From positions 1 through 9,076 of the forward strand of contig JAJPJU010000248.1 in the NCBI GenBank assembly GCA_021324035.1: DNA of 9,076 nucleotides. The letters run 5' to 3'. How positions within the stretch are numbered: position 1 is the first letter of the stretch; each line of letters opens with the position of its first letter. This DNA comes from Spartobacteria bacterium (GTDB taxonomy: Bacteria > Verrucomicrobiota > Verrucomicrobiia > Chthoniobacterales > UBA10450). The position numbers were made by a program, and so were the translations under genes. This document shows, piece after piece, positions 1 through 6,040 of this stretch. The notes under the pieces were generated by a model, which saw only the letters and a program-made list of their open reading frames with translations, was not told where the DNA came from and did no database searches.

Positions 1-766
1 CAACGGAGTGGATCTTGGTGGTCTCGAGCGCCTCCGCCAGGCGAAGAGGCGCGAGGATCGAAGGCAACCGCTTGGCCAACATGGTTTTGCCCGATCCTGG
101 CGGACCAATCATGAGAATGTTGTGGCCGCCGGCGACGGCAACCTCGATCGCGCGTTTCACATGACCCTGGCCTTTCACGTCCGAAAAATCGACGTCGTAG
201 GATTGGTGAGCTGCGAAAAATCCGCTGACGTCTCCGCGCGTTGGAAGCAGCGGAATTTCGCCGCGGAGAAATTGAAACGTTTCCCGCAAATTCTGAACCC
301 CGTAAATGTCGATCTTGTTCACCATCGCGGCTTCGAGCGCATTGGCGGCCGGAACAAACAACGCCTGCTTTCCACGCCGGCGGGCTTCCAACGCCACCGG
401 CAGCACGCCTTTGGTCGGGCGCACACTTCCATCGAGGGCCAATTCGCCAATGAAACTGAACTTGTTCCAGGCCGAGGTATTTAACTCTTCGGACACCGCG
501 ATCATTCCAAGCGCGATGGGCAGATCGAAACTCGGTCCCTCTTTCTTGATATCGGCGGGTGCGAGATTGACTGTGGTTCGCTTGTAAGAAGATCGGTAAC
601 CGCTATTCGCGACCGCCGTCCAAACCCGGTCCCGGCTTTCCTTGACGGCCACGTCCGGCAGACCGACGACCACCATGACCGATTTTCCGGGTCCGACATT
701 GACCTCGACCTCAACCTCGTAGGCGTCGACGCCGTAGACTGCCGCAGAATAAATCTTGGCCAGCAT
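1..766 (-). CDS. comM: ComM/YifB-like Mg-chelatase-family AAA+ ATPase (N-terminal part, truncated by window edge)
   Basis: The minus-strand reading from the ATG at 766 is open to the left edge for 255 codons, about half the usual length of roughly 500 residues. It begins MLAKIYSAAVYGVDAYEVEV and carries VGLPDVAVKESRDRV and NLAPADIKKEGPSFDLPIAL, the hallmark N-terminal domain of this family (ChlI-type, Lon-S5-like fold, about residues 20-140). The AAA+ module then opens with FSDVKGQGHVKRAIEVA and a Walker A GPPGSGKT at residues 221-228. In Vibrio and Haemophilus, ComM is a hexameric helicase that promotes branch migration of DNA taken up in natural transformation; many non-competent bacteria also keep it, so the role here is inferred. 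Walker B and the C-terminal domain lie outside the window. No clear Shine-Dalgarno precedes the ATG, which directly follows a run of C. The gene is divergent from the sigma factor gene. Confidence 0.93.
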   Translation of the reverse strand, partial: MLAKIYSAAVYGVDAYEVEVEVNVGPGKSVMVVVGLPDVAVKESRDRVWTAVANSGYRSSYKRTTVNLAPADIKKEGPSFDLPIALGMIAVSEELNTSAWNKFSFIGELALDGSVRPTKGVLPVALEARRRGKQALFVPAANALEAAMVNKIDIYGVQNLRETFQFLRGEIPLLPTRGDVSGFFAAHQSYDVDFSDVKGQGHVKRAIEVAVAGGHNILMIGPPGSGKTMLAKRLPSILAPLRLAEALETTKIHSV

Positions 767-814
767 GGGGGGAACTGTTCTCTATATTAAGAGTGGCAAA
801 AAGGTGAGGGGCCG

Positions 815-849
815 AAAAGGTCGAAAATTGGGCAGTTTTATGACCTTTT
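815..849. promoter_or_regulatory. Imperfect 35-bp palindrome in the divergent comM/sigma spacer
   Basis: The left arm AAAAGGTC (815-822) pairs exactly with the right arm GACCTTTT (842-849). Inside it, AAAA (824-827) pairs with TTTT (836-839) around an 8-nt loop, leaving a small internal bulge. A second copy of the left arm, AAAAAGGT at 798-805, could compete for the same right arm (ACCTTTTT, 843-850). It sits about 50 bp upstream of the comM start and about 195 bp upstream of the sigma gene start. It could be an operator or a leader RNA structure. It could also act as a weak bidirectional terminator, though termination between two divergent starts would be unexpected. I could not identify convincing -35/-10 pairs in this spacer. 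The symmetry is seen; the function is not known. Confidence 0.4.
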
Positions 850-1045
850 TAACGCTGAAATTCCTGGCCTGGAATATTTTGAGAAAGTTTGAACAACGCC
901 CGGCGTATCACTGTCAGTATTTCGAATATTTAACCTTGTTAAGTAGTTTCCCTGATGTTAAGAAATCCGAACAAGGAGCCAGCCACGAACATAAAAGCCG
1001 GCAGTTGGTCGGATCAACCCCCAGTTTCCCATGAAGAGAGGTTAT

Positions 1046-1900
1046 ATGGCCGCCGAAGATAGCGATACCGGAATAAAGATTTACCTGCGAGAGATCGGGC
1101 AAATCCCGCTCTTGACCCCGCAACAGGAGATTGAGCTCGCCGCCAAGATCAAAAAGGGCGATCGAGAGGCGCGCGCGCTCATGATTCGCTCCAATTTGCG
1201 GCTCGTGGTCAAGATTGCGCACGATTATGCCAATCTCGGACTGCCCCTGTTGGACCTGATTTCTGAAGGCAACATCGGTTTGATGAAAGCCGTCGAGCGT
1301 TTCGACCCCGCAAAGGGCGGAAAACTCAGCACTTACGCCGCCTGGTGGATCAAACAGTCGATCAAGCGCGCTCTGGCCAATCAGTCGAAGACAATTCGGT
1401 TGCCGGTTCATTTGGTCGACAAAATCTCCAAGATGCGCCGGGTTTCGCTTCAGATGAGCGAAGAACTTGGCCGCGAACCGACCGATGACGAGCTTGGCGA
1501 AGAAATCGGTATCGCTGCGGGCAAAGTTTCGCAGCTGAAAACGGTTTCGATTCGGCCCGCCTCACTGGACGCGCCAATCAGCGACGACGATTCCACCGAG
1601 TTCGGCGAGATCGTCGGCGACGAAGACGCGCAAACGCCGTTCGAGCTTTTGCGGGACAAAAACCTGCGCAACGAAGTCGGCGGATTGCTCGATGTCCTCG
1701 ATGATCGCGAGAAGAAAATCATTTTCCAGCGCTTCGGTCTCGATGGCGGAAAGCCGAAGACTCTCGAGGAAGTCGGCAAGAAATTTGGCGTGACCCGCGA
1801 ACGTATTCGTCAGCTGCAAAACATTGCGCTCTCGAAATTGCGACGGGCACTGAGCAAGAAGGAAAAGCCAATCGACGTCGAATTGCCGGTCGAGGCTTAA
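1046..1900 (+). CDS. Sigma-70 family RNA polymerase sigma factor, group 2 (RpoS/RpoD-like)
   Basis: This 284-residue protein directs RNA polymerase to promoters. In order it has region 1.2 (IKIYLREIGQIPLLTPQQE, residues 10-28), regions 2.1-2.4 (about 48-120, with RLVVKIAHDYANLGLPLLDL and STYAAWWIKQSIKRALANQS), region 3 (about 121-200, including the acidic sigma finger ISDDDSTEFGEIV) and region 4 (about 205-270), with the -35-reading helix VTRERIRQLQNIALSKLRR. Region 1.1 and the large non-conserved insert of primary sigma factors are absent, which places it in group 2. Of the two -10 contact residues of E. coli RpoD (Q437, T440), Q104 is kept but the second is K107. I chose the ATG at 1046 because AGAGAGG lies 4 nt upstream; the in-frame ATG at 1031 would add MKRGY and has no ribosome binding site. 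RpoS is a possible name, but I cannot assign it from this sequence. Confidence 0.95.
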   Translation: MAAEDSDTGIKIYLREIGQIPLLTPQQEIELAAKIKKGDREARALMIRSNLRLVVKIAHDYANLGLPLLDLISEGNIGLMKAVERFDPAKGGKLSTYAAWWIKQSIKRALANQSKTIRLPVHLVDKISKMRRVSLQMSEELGREPTDDELGEEIGIAAGKVSQLKTVSIRPASLDAPISDDDSTEFGEIVGDEDAQTPFELLRDKNLRNEVGGLLDVLDDREKKIIFQRFGLDGGKPKTLEEVGKKFGVTRERIRQLQNIALSKLRRALSKKEKPIDVELPVEA

Positions 1901-1904
1901 TTTA

Positions 1905-1959
1905 GCCGGAGGCGCCGGAGAGTTTTCGGCTGATCCAGCTAATCGCTTCCGGCGCTTTT
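1905..1959 (+). terminator. GC-rich stem-loop with T run after the sigma factor gene
   Basis: GCGCCGGA (1912-1919) is perfectly complementary to TCCGGCGC (1948-1955), which is followed by TTTT (1956-1959). The 28-nt loop contains a small hairpin of its own (GCTG-ATC-CAGC). An alternative left arm GCCGGA lies at 1905-1910. It begins 5 nt after the sigma stop codon, as an intrinsic terminator would, but the loop is long and the T run short. It also overlaps the reading frame that leads into the downstream membrane ORF, so it might instead be an attenuator-like leader structure. Confidence 0.45.
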
Positions 1960-1971
1960 CTAGTCGGCGAT

Positions 1972-2256
1972 TTGTATCTGCTCGGGCTCTGGATCTACGC
2001 TGCAGTCCGTACCCGACTGATCTTCTTTTGGATTCTGGCTTTGGCGGGCTTGTGTTATTTACTGCTCGCGATTGTCAATGCTGCGCTTGTTTTCGGTCCG
2101 GAGCAGGTTCGCAATGCGTTCGGATCGCAATTTACAACGGTCTATGCGGTGTTCGTGCTCTGCCAGCCGTTTAATTTAGTCCTGGCCGCAATCGGCCACA
2201 CCGTTCTGGTCAATTGGGTCGTCCGTGCAGCAGTTCCAAGGCACGGCGATCTCTAG
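1972..2256 (+). CDS. Small hydrophobic membrane protein of unknown function
   Basis: I do not recognise this protein. From the TTG at 1972 it is 94 residues and strongly hydrophobic. One segment lies at the N-terminus (YLLGLWIYAAV). A second is LIFFWILALAGLCYLLLAIV, and a third runs roughly from TVYAVFVLC to HTVLVNWVV. A short basic C-terminal tail (RAAVPRHGDL) follows. The frame is open upstream to 1906, and the extra codons 1930-1971 encode LIQLIASGAFLVGD, which would complete the first helix. A CTG at 1930 has GGAGAG 7 nt upstream, whereas the TTG at 1972 has no Shine-Dalgarno, so the real start may be 1930. It lies 71 bp after the sigma gene on the same strand, so cotranscription is possible if the intervening hairpin does not terminate fully. 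It converges on pyk. The run of membrane segments supports a real gene, but start and function are open. Confidence 0.55.
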   Translation: MYLLGLWIYAAVRTRLIFFWILALAGLCYLLLAIVNAALVFGPEQVRNAFGSQFTTVYAVFVLCQPFNLVLAAIGHTVLVNWVVRAAVPRHGDL

Positions 2257-2300
2257 AGCGCTTTTCTTCTTTTGCCGGAACTGCAAACGTTGTTGTCTGA

Positions 2301-3704
2301 TCACTTCACAGTCCGGATTAGGACGCAATCGACTCGTTCACCGCGCGCCTGCATATCGGTGATCACGACCAGGTTGTCACCCGTTGTGGTCAACTTTTGC
2401 TCGCGCAAATATTTCGCTGCGGTTTCAATTGTCTCATTCGGATCGTCGCTGAATTCGATGCGTTGCGGGCAGACGCCCCAGCTGATTGTTAATTGACGAC
2501 GGACTTCCTCGCTCGGCGTAAACGCAAATACGGTCGCGCGCTCCGGTCGAAGATTGGAAACGTAGCGCGCCATTCTGCCGTGGCGGGTGAACACAATAAG
2601 TTTTGCGCGCGCCATGCTGTTGGCCAGCATCACAGCGGAAGCTGCGGTCTTTTTCCGAATGTTCTCCATCGTCGCCACTTCCGCGTAACCGGCGCCGCCG
2701 CTGCGTTCAATTCGCAACGCCACCCGGTTCATAACATCGACGCATTCCACGGGATATCGTCCGATCGTCGTTTCACCACTCAACATGATCGCGTCGCTTT
2801 GTTCGAAAACCGCATTTGCGATATCGGTGATTTCGGCGCGAGTCGGCACGCGGTTGGTAATCATCGATTCGAGAAGATGGGTCGCCACAATGACCGGTTT
2901 GCCGAGGCGAATGCACATTTTGACAATGCGACGCTGAATGATCGGCAGCTCTTCCATCGGCACTTCAATACCGAGATCGCCTCGCGCGATCATGACGATG
3001 TCGGCCGTTTCGACGATTTCGTCGATTGATTCGACGGCCGATTGGTCCTCGATTTTGGCGAGGACACAAGCCTGGCTTTTATTTCGGACGAGCAAATTAC
3101 GCAGCTCGACCAGGTCGTGGGGTTTACGGACGAAACTAAGACCGACAAAATCGACACCGAGTTTCGCGCCCAGGCGCACATCGGAAATATCCTTTTTAGT
3201 CAACGGCGGCAAACTGATGTGAACGCCTGGGAGATTGATATGACGCCTCGAGCCGAGGATTGCCGGAGTCAGGACCTTGCAAATTATGCGGTTTCTCTTT
3301 TTCTCGACGACCTTGAGCTTGATCAAGCCGTTATCGACGAGAATGGCATCGCCGACGCTGACATCCCGCACAAATTTGTCGTAGTTCACCGAAACCGACT
3401 TCTCCTTGGAAGGCTTGGCCCCCTGCACGGTAAATTCGAGCGTATCGTTTTTGTTTAATTTTATCGGTGCCTTCACCGCGCCGGTCCGAATCGCCGGCCC
3501 CTGAGTGTCCATCAAGATGCCGATCGGCCGGCCAAGTTCGGCGGCCAATTCACGGATGCGCGGAACGATCGTCCGGACCCAGGCCGGTTTAGCGTGACTC
3601 ATATTCAGCCGGAAAATGTCCGCGCCATGCGCGATTAATTGCCGGATCGTGTCTAGCTTTTCCGTGGCCGGGCCGAGTGTGCAAATGATCTTGGTCTTCC
3701 GCAT
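2301..3704 (-). CDS. pyk: Pyruvate kinase
   Basis: It catalyses the last step of glycolysis in the cytoplasm: phosphoenolpyruvate + ADP to pyruvate + ATP. At 467 residues it has the family's usual bacterial length (about 470). The start is typical, MRKTKIICTLGPAT. Visible active-site elements are FRLNMSH (R32, N34, S36), MDTQGPAIRTG (D66), the B domain at about 72-168, the signature VLAKIEDQSAV with catalytic K217 and metal ligand E219, ARGDLGIEVP with D243, ATHLLESM with T275, and PTRAEITDIANAV followed by LSGETT. The C-terminal regulatory domain spans about 345-467. Two loops differ from the commonest bacterial forms: DTQGPA in place of DTKGPE, and ATHLLES in place of ATQMLES. The main catalytic and metal-binding residues are present, so I expect an active enzyme. 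AGGA lies 3 nt upstream of the ATG. The DUF4142 terminator upstream suggests the gene has its own promoter. No clear intrinsic terminator is seen in the 44 bp before the convergent membrane ORF. Confidence 0.97.
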   Translation of the reverse strand: MRKTKIICTLGPATEKLDTIRQLIAHGADIFRLNMSHAKPAWVRTIVPRIRELAAELGRPIGILMDTQGPAIRTGAVKAPIKLNKNDTLEFTVQGAKPSKEKSVSVNYDKFVRDVSVGDAILVDNGLIKLKVVEKKRNRIICKVLTPAILGSRRHINLPGVHISLPPLTKKDISDVRLGAKLGVDFVGLSFVRKPHDLVELRNLLVRNKSQACVLAKIEDQSAVESIDEIVETADIVMIARGDLGIEVPMEELPIIQRRIVKMCIRLGKPVIVATHLLESMITNRVPTRAEITDIANAVFEQSDAIMLSGETTIGRYPVECVDVMNRVALRIERSGGAGYAEVATMENIRKKTAASAVMLANSMARAKLIVFTRHGRMARYVSNLRPERATVFAFTPSEEVRRQLTISWGVCPQRIEFSDDPNETIETAAKYLREQKLTTTGDNLVVITDMQARGERVDCVLIRTVK

Positions 3705-3723
3705 GAGTCCTGTCTCATTAACA

Positions 3724-3739
3724 CCGGGCTTTAGTCCGG
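3724..3739. repeat. Small CCGG-ended hairpin in the pyk leader
   Basis: CCGGGC-TTTA-GTCCGG forms a 6-bp stem (one G-T wobble) with a 4-nt loop on the plus strand; the minus-strand copy has one A-C mismatch. It lies 20 bp upstream of the pyk start codon. It resembles the short intergenic GGGCTAAAGCCC-type palindromes that I recall from some Acidobacteria and Verrucomicrobia genomes, but only one copy is in this window. It could be such a dispersed element or part of the pyk leader. Confidence 0.3.
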
Positions 3740-3775
3740 CGCAATCTCGCTAAATCCGAAGGTTAGCCGTTACAG

Positions 3776-3810
3776 AAAAAAAGCGGCGCGCCTTTCTGAG
3801 ACGCGCCGCC
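3776..3810 (-). terminator. Strong intrinsic terminator of the DUF4142 gene
   Basis: Read on the minus strand, GCGGCGCG (3809-3802) and CGCGCCGC (3790-3783) form a perfect 8-bp GC stem around an 11-nt loop, followed at once by seven T (3782-3776). It starts 22 bp after the stop codon of the DUF4142 gene and ends about 70 bp before the pyk start. Stem, spacing and T run are textbook for a rho-independent terminator, and they separate the two genes into different transcripts. Confidence 0.88.
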
Positions 3811-3831
3811 TGCTCAAGTAACTTCTGATCG

Positions 3832-4401
3832 TTATTTCAGCTTAGCCTGCGTTTCCTGGGCAATTTTAAGGTGGGTGCTAACCATTTTCGCGCCTTTGGC
3901 CGCAAACGCTTTTACGTCAGGATCAGTCCCGTTTTGGGCTTCCTTTTGAAACTCGGCCAGATCCTTTTCGTGATCTTTGACCATGTCGTTCATGTAGTCC
4001 TTGTCCGATTTCCATTTGCCGGCCGATTTGGCGCCGGGAAGTGAAACGCCGTCTTCCTTGGCCAATGTCATCAATTCGTTGTTCGCCTTGGAATGATCGG
4101 TCACCATGCGGTTGCCGAACTTTTTCACATCGGCGCTTTGGCCATTTTGGGCCGCCATTTTGCCCATCTCGACTTCCATCATTCCGCCTTTAGCGGCGTT
4201 CATCATGAAAGTTTTGTCCGCCGAGCTCAGCTTGCTTCCGGCTTTGGCCTTACCCGGAGCCGGGGTCGCTTTGACATCAGAATTAGCGCCGGTTCTGAGT
4301 GGTGGATAAGCGTTGAGAGCGCTGCTGCTGGTAGCGAAGACGAGAGCTCCGACTGCCAGGGCCGCGACCGCGATTCGTTTGGTGATGCGATTAATTTTCA
4401 T
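3832..4401 (-). CDS. Secreted DUF4142 domain protein
   Basis: This 189-residue protein has an N-terminal export signal: a basic MKINRITKR, a hydrophobic stretch AVAALAVGALVFATS, and likely cleavage near residues 28-31 (SSSA or ALNA). A linker rich in Pro, Ala, Gly and Lys follows (about 32-58). The DUF4142 helical domain spans about 59-187, recognisable by KLSSADKTFMMNAAKGGMMEVEMGKMA, VKKFGNRMVTDHSKANNEL and DVKAFAAKGAKMVSTHLKIA. Family members are predicted ferritin-like helical bundles, often annotated as putative outer membrane or periplasmic proteins; their biochemical role is not established. H103, H144 and H177 sit in the three typical His-containing helices. I infer a periplasmic or envelope location, possibly stress related. 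It is monocistronic: a strong terminator follows, and 119 bp separate it from the upstream TPR gene. No clear Shine-Dalgarno precedes the ATG. Confidence 0.88.
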   Translation of the reverse strand: MKINRITKRIAVAALAVGALVFATSSSALNAYPPLRTGANSDVKATPAPGKAKAGSKLSSADKTFMMNAAKGGMMEVEMGKMAAQNGQSADVKKFGNRMVTDHSKANNELMTLAKEDGVSLPGAKSAGKWKSDKDYMNDMVKDHEKDLAEFQKEAQNGTDPDVKAFAAKGAKMVSTHLKIAQETQAKLK

Positions 4402-4414
4402 AAGTTTGTGCAGG

Positions 4415-4438
4415 TTAATAGGATGCCACTTCGGGCAT
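4415..4438 (-). promoter_or_regulatory. Possible promoter or operator region of the DUF4142 gene
   Basis: On the minus strand, TATTAA (4420-4415) is a fair -10 hexamer 13 bp upstream of the ATG. Immediately upstream lies the inverted repeat ATGCC-N6-GGCAT (4438-4423), where the spacer of a promoter would be. The hexamer 17 bp upstream of TATTAA is TTCTAA, which matches a sigma-70 -35 poorly. A repeat in this position could bind a regulator or form a hairpin if transcription starts further upstream. This is a weak call from pattern alone. Confidence 0.22.
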
Positions 4439-4497
4439 TAGAAGTTCGCATGTTCTCATACGGTTGGATGTAACTGCAGTATGAAGATTTGCCTGGT

Positions 4498-4522
4498 GGG
4501 GAGCTGGTCTTGCCCCCCTTTT
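4498..4522 (+). terminator. Terminator-like hairpin in plus orientation beside the TPR gene end
   Basis: GGGGAGC (4498-4504) pairs with GCCCCCC (4512-4518), with one A-C mismatch and a 7-nt loop, followed by TTTT (4519-4522). The T run points along the plus strand and runs into the stop codon of the minus-strand TPR gene. No plus-strand gene is seen upstream to need it. On the minus strand the stem follows the TPR stop codon but lacks a T run. It may be chance, a rho-type 3' structure for the TPR mRNA, or a block to antisense transcription. Confidence 0.25.
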
Positions 4523-5924
4523 ATCCCTGCTGATACGAGCTTTCCACGCGTTCGGCTACGTCTTTGAACCCGTAATCCGTCTCGTAGATCTGCTTCATGC
4601 AATTGAGATACTTCTCCTTTTCGCCCATCTTTTGGTAAACAATTCCAAGATTGTAAACGATCTCCTTCTTGGTCGCGTCCATCGTCAAAATCTCTTTCGC
4701 CGCGTCTTCGAATTGTTTCATCGCCAGGTCGAGCATTCCAAGCTCCCGATAACACAGGCCGAGCAGGTTCATCGCTTTTAGCCGAGCGTTTGGATTTTGC
4801 CGGGCCCGCTGCAATTCCGGAACTGCCTCGCGGAATCGCTGGGCGTTGAGCAGATGTTCGCCAAGTTCAAACCGCAGCTGCAGATCGGTAGGGTTCCGTT
4901 CCAGACGTTTCTTGGTTTCCTCAATCAATATCCCGGCGCGTTTTTTCTTCGCCGATATCAGTTCTTCGGTTTTTTTCGCGTGGACGGCGTCTTTGGTCTT
5001 GTGGCTCGCCAGAAATTCTTCGTGGGCTGCGATCTCCCGCTCTGCGCCGCGCATTTTTAAGTCCGAAACCTTGCGGATTAGGCCGGGATCGCTCGCGCCG
5101 GTAAGGTCGACAGCGGTTTGGTAGCAACGGATCGCCGATTCCAGGTCGCCGTTCTGTTCGTGAAGTGCTCCAAGTCGCCGCGCCAGATCGACATTCTTCG
5201 GCTGCGCCTGTTGCTGCGCCGTCAGTTCCGCGATTTGCTGGTCCAGCGCTTCACCGGTCAATTGCATCCGGCCTTTTTGTTCCAGTGAAATCGCCGCTTC
5301 CTTGTCTTTGATCAGCTCGCGATAGCTTTCTGCCTGATTCCATCCGCCGGAGCTCATCGAGGCGCGAGCGGATGCGTCTTTACCTAACCGCAACGCGCTG
5401 GCGTCGAGCGGATCGATCTCGGTGATTTTATTGTAAGTCTCGACTTCCTGTTCGCTTTGACCGGTCGCGTGGTAAAGTTGCCCAAGTTCGTGCAGCAATT
5501 TTACGTCGCGCGGATGTTCCTCGAGCAATGTTTGCAACGCGAACACCCCGATCTCCGGCCACCCCGCGGTGACGGCCGCTTCTTTAAGTGCGAGATTCGC
5601 CTGGCGATTGTAAGGCTCCTCTTCCAAAACTTTCTCAATCATCTCGATCGCGCGTTGCGGGGCCTTTTTGACTTCGCGCTGCGCTTTCATTACCGCGATG
5701 GTGGAAGTTGAGATGTTGAAAAAACTTTTCTTGCTCGCTTTTTGTTTGGTGACCTCGGCGCGCCGCAACAGTTGTCGGCCGGTAAGGAATTGCGGTTCGC
5801 TTTTCAGAATTCCCTGCAACAGCGAGATTGCGTAACCGAAATTCCGCAGCTCCATCGCGGCCAGCGCCTTTAGCCAAAGCGCGCGCTGAGCTTCGCTCAA
5901 TTCCTTTTCAGTCTTAACCGCCAT
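4521..5924 (-). CDS. Cytoplasmic tetratricopeptide repeat (TPR) protein
   Basis: This 467-residue protein has no signal peptide or membrane segment, so it is probably cytoplasmic. TPR-like helix pairs are seen at about residues 14-45, 108-137, 141-174 (LLHELGQLYHATGQSEQEVETY), 244-277 (DLARRLGALHEQNGDLESAI), 346-376, 381-414 (AMNLLGLCYRELGMLDLAM) and 421-450 (IVYNLGIVYQKMGEKEKYL). Between them, about 286-345 is a highly charged Lys/Glu/Arg-rich helical stretch that may be a coiled coil. TPRs bind other proteins or peptides, so a scaffold role is the general expectation; partner and pathway are unknown, and I recognise no catalytic domain. The ATG at 5924 fits the helix start but has no Shine-Dalgarno. 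A TATATT at 5940-5935, with CTGACG 18 bp further upstream, could be a promoter, which would leave a very short leader. It lies 116 bp downstream of mutS behind a likely terminator. Confidence 0.85.
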   Translation of the reverse strand: MAVKTEKELSEAQRALWLKALAAMELRNFGYAISLLQGILKSEPQFLTGRQLLRRAEVTKQKASKKSFFNISTSTIAVMKAQREVKKAPQRAIEMIEKVLEEEPYNRQANLALKEAAVTAGWPEIGVFALQTLLEEHPRDVKLLHELGQLYHATGQSEQEVETYNKITEIDPLDASALRLGKDASARASMSSGGWNQAESYRELIKDKEAAISLEQKGRMQLTGEALDQQIAELTAQQQAQPKNVDLARRLGALHEQNGDLESAIRCYQTAVDLTGASDPGLIRKVSDLKMRGAEREIAAHEEFLASHKTKDAVHAKKTEELISAKKKRAGILIEETKKRLERNPTDLQLRFELGEHLLNAQRFREAVPELQRARQNPNARLKAMNLLGLCYRELGMLDLAMKQFEDAAKEILTMDATKKEIVYNLGIVYQKMGEKEKYLNCMKQIYETDYGFKDVAERVESSYQQG

Positions 5925-5965
5925 TGCTGACCGGAATATAGTTTCGAATCAGTTGCGCCGTCAGC

Positions 5966-5995
5966 AAAAAGTAGGGCCGTTGCCCCCAATGGCCC
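5966..5995 (-). terminator. Probable intrinsic terminator of mutS
   Basis: On the minus strand, GGGCCATTG and CAACGGCCC form a 9-position stem (eight pairs, one A-C mismatch) around a GGGG loop (5995-5974). The tail is TAC and then five T (5970-5966). It lies 45 bp after the mutS stop codon and before the TPR gene start. The stem is good and the T run is slightly offset, so the call is moderate. Confidence 0.55.
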
Positions 5996-6040
5996 GCAAT
6001 GCCAGTCCGGCTCGGATCGATTGAGGGCAATCGCCCCTGC

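Noticed and set aside
889..964. Sigma-70 promoter for the sigma gene built on TTGAAC (889) or TTGTTA (936)
   Set aside because: No acceptable -10 hexamer lies 16 to 18 bp downstream of either, so I do not call a promoter.
756..1034. 92-codon plus-strand open frame spanning the comM start and the spacer
   Set aside because: It overlaps the comM start on the other strand, has AT-rich low-complexity composition unlike its neighbours and no ribosome binding site; the region is better read as a regulatory spacer.
914..1411. 165-codon minus-strand open frame across the sigma gene
   Set aside because: It lies antisense to a clearly conserved sigma-70 gene and its translation shows no recognisable domain; its length reflects the codon bias of the real gene.
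2257..2300. Bidirectional terminator between the convergent membrane ORF and pyk
   Set aside because: Only T-rich runs and the hexamer palindrome AGCGCT are present; there is no stem long enough to support a terminator.
3042..3458. 138-codon plus-strand open frame within pyk
   Set aside because: It is antisense to the conserved pyruvate kinase core; no start signal or domain supports it.
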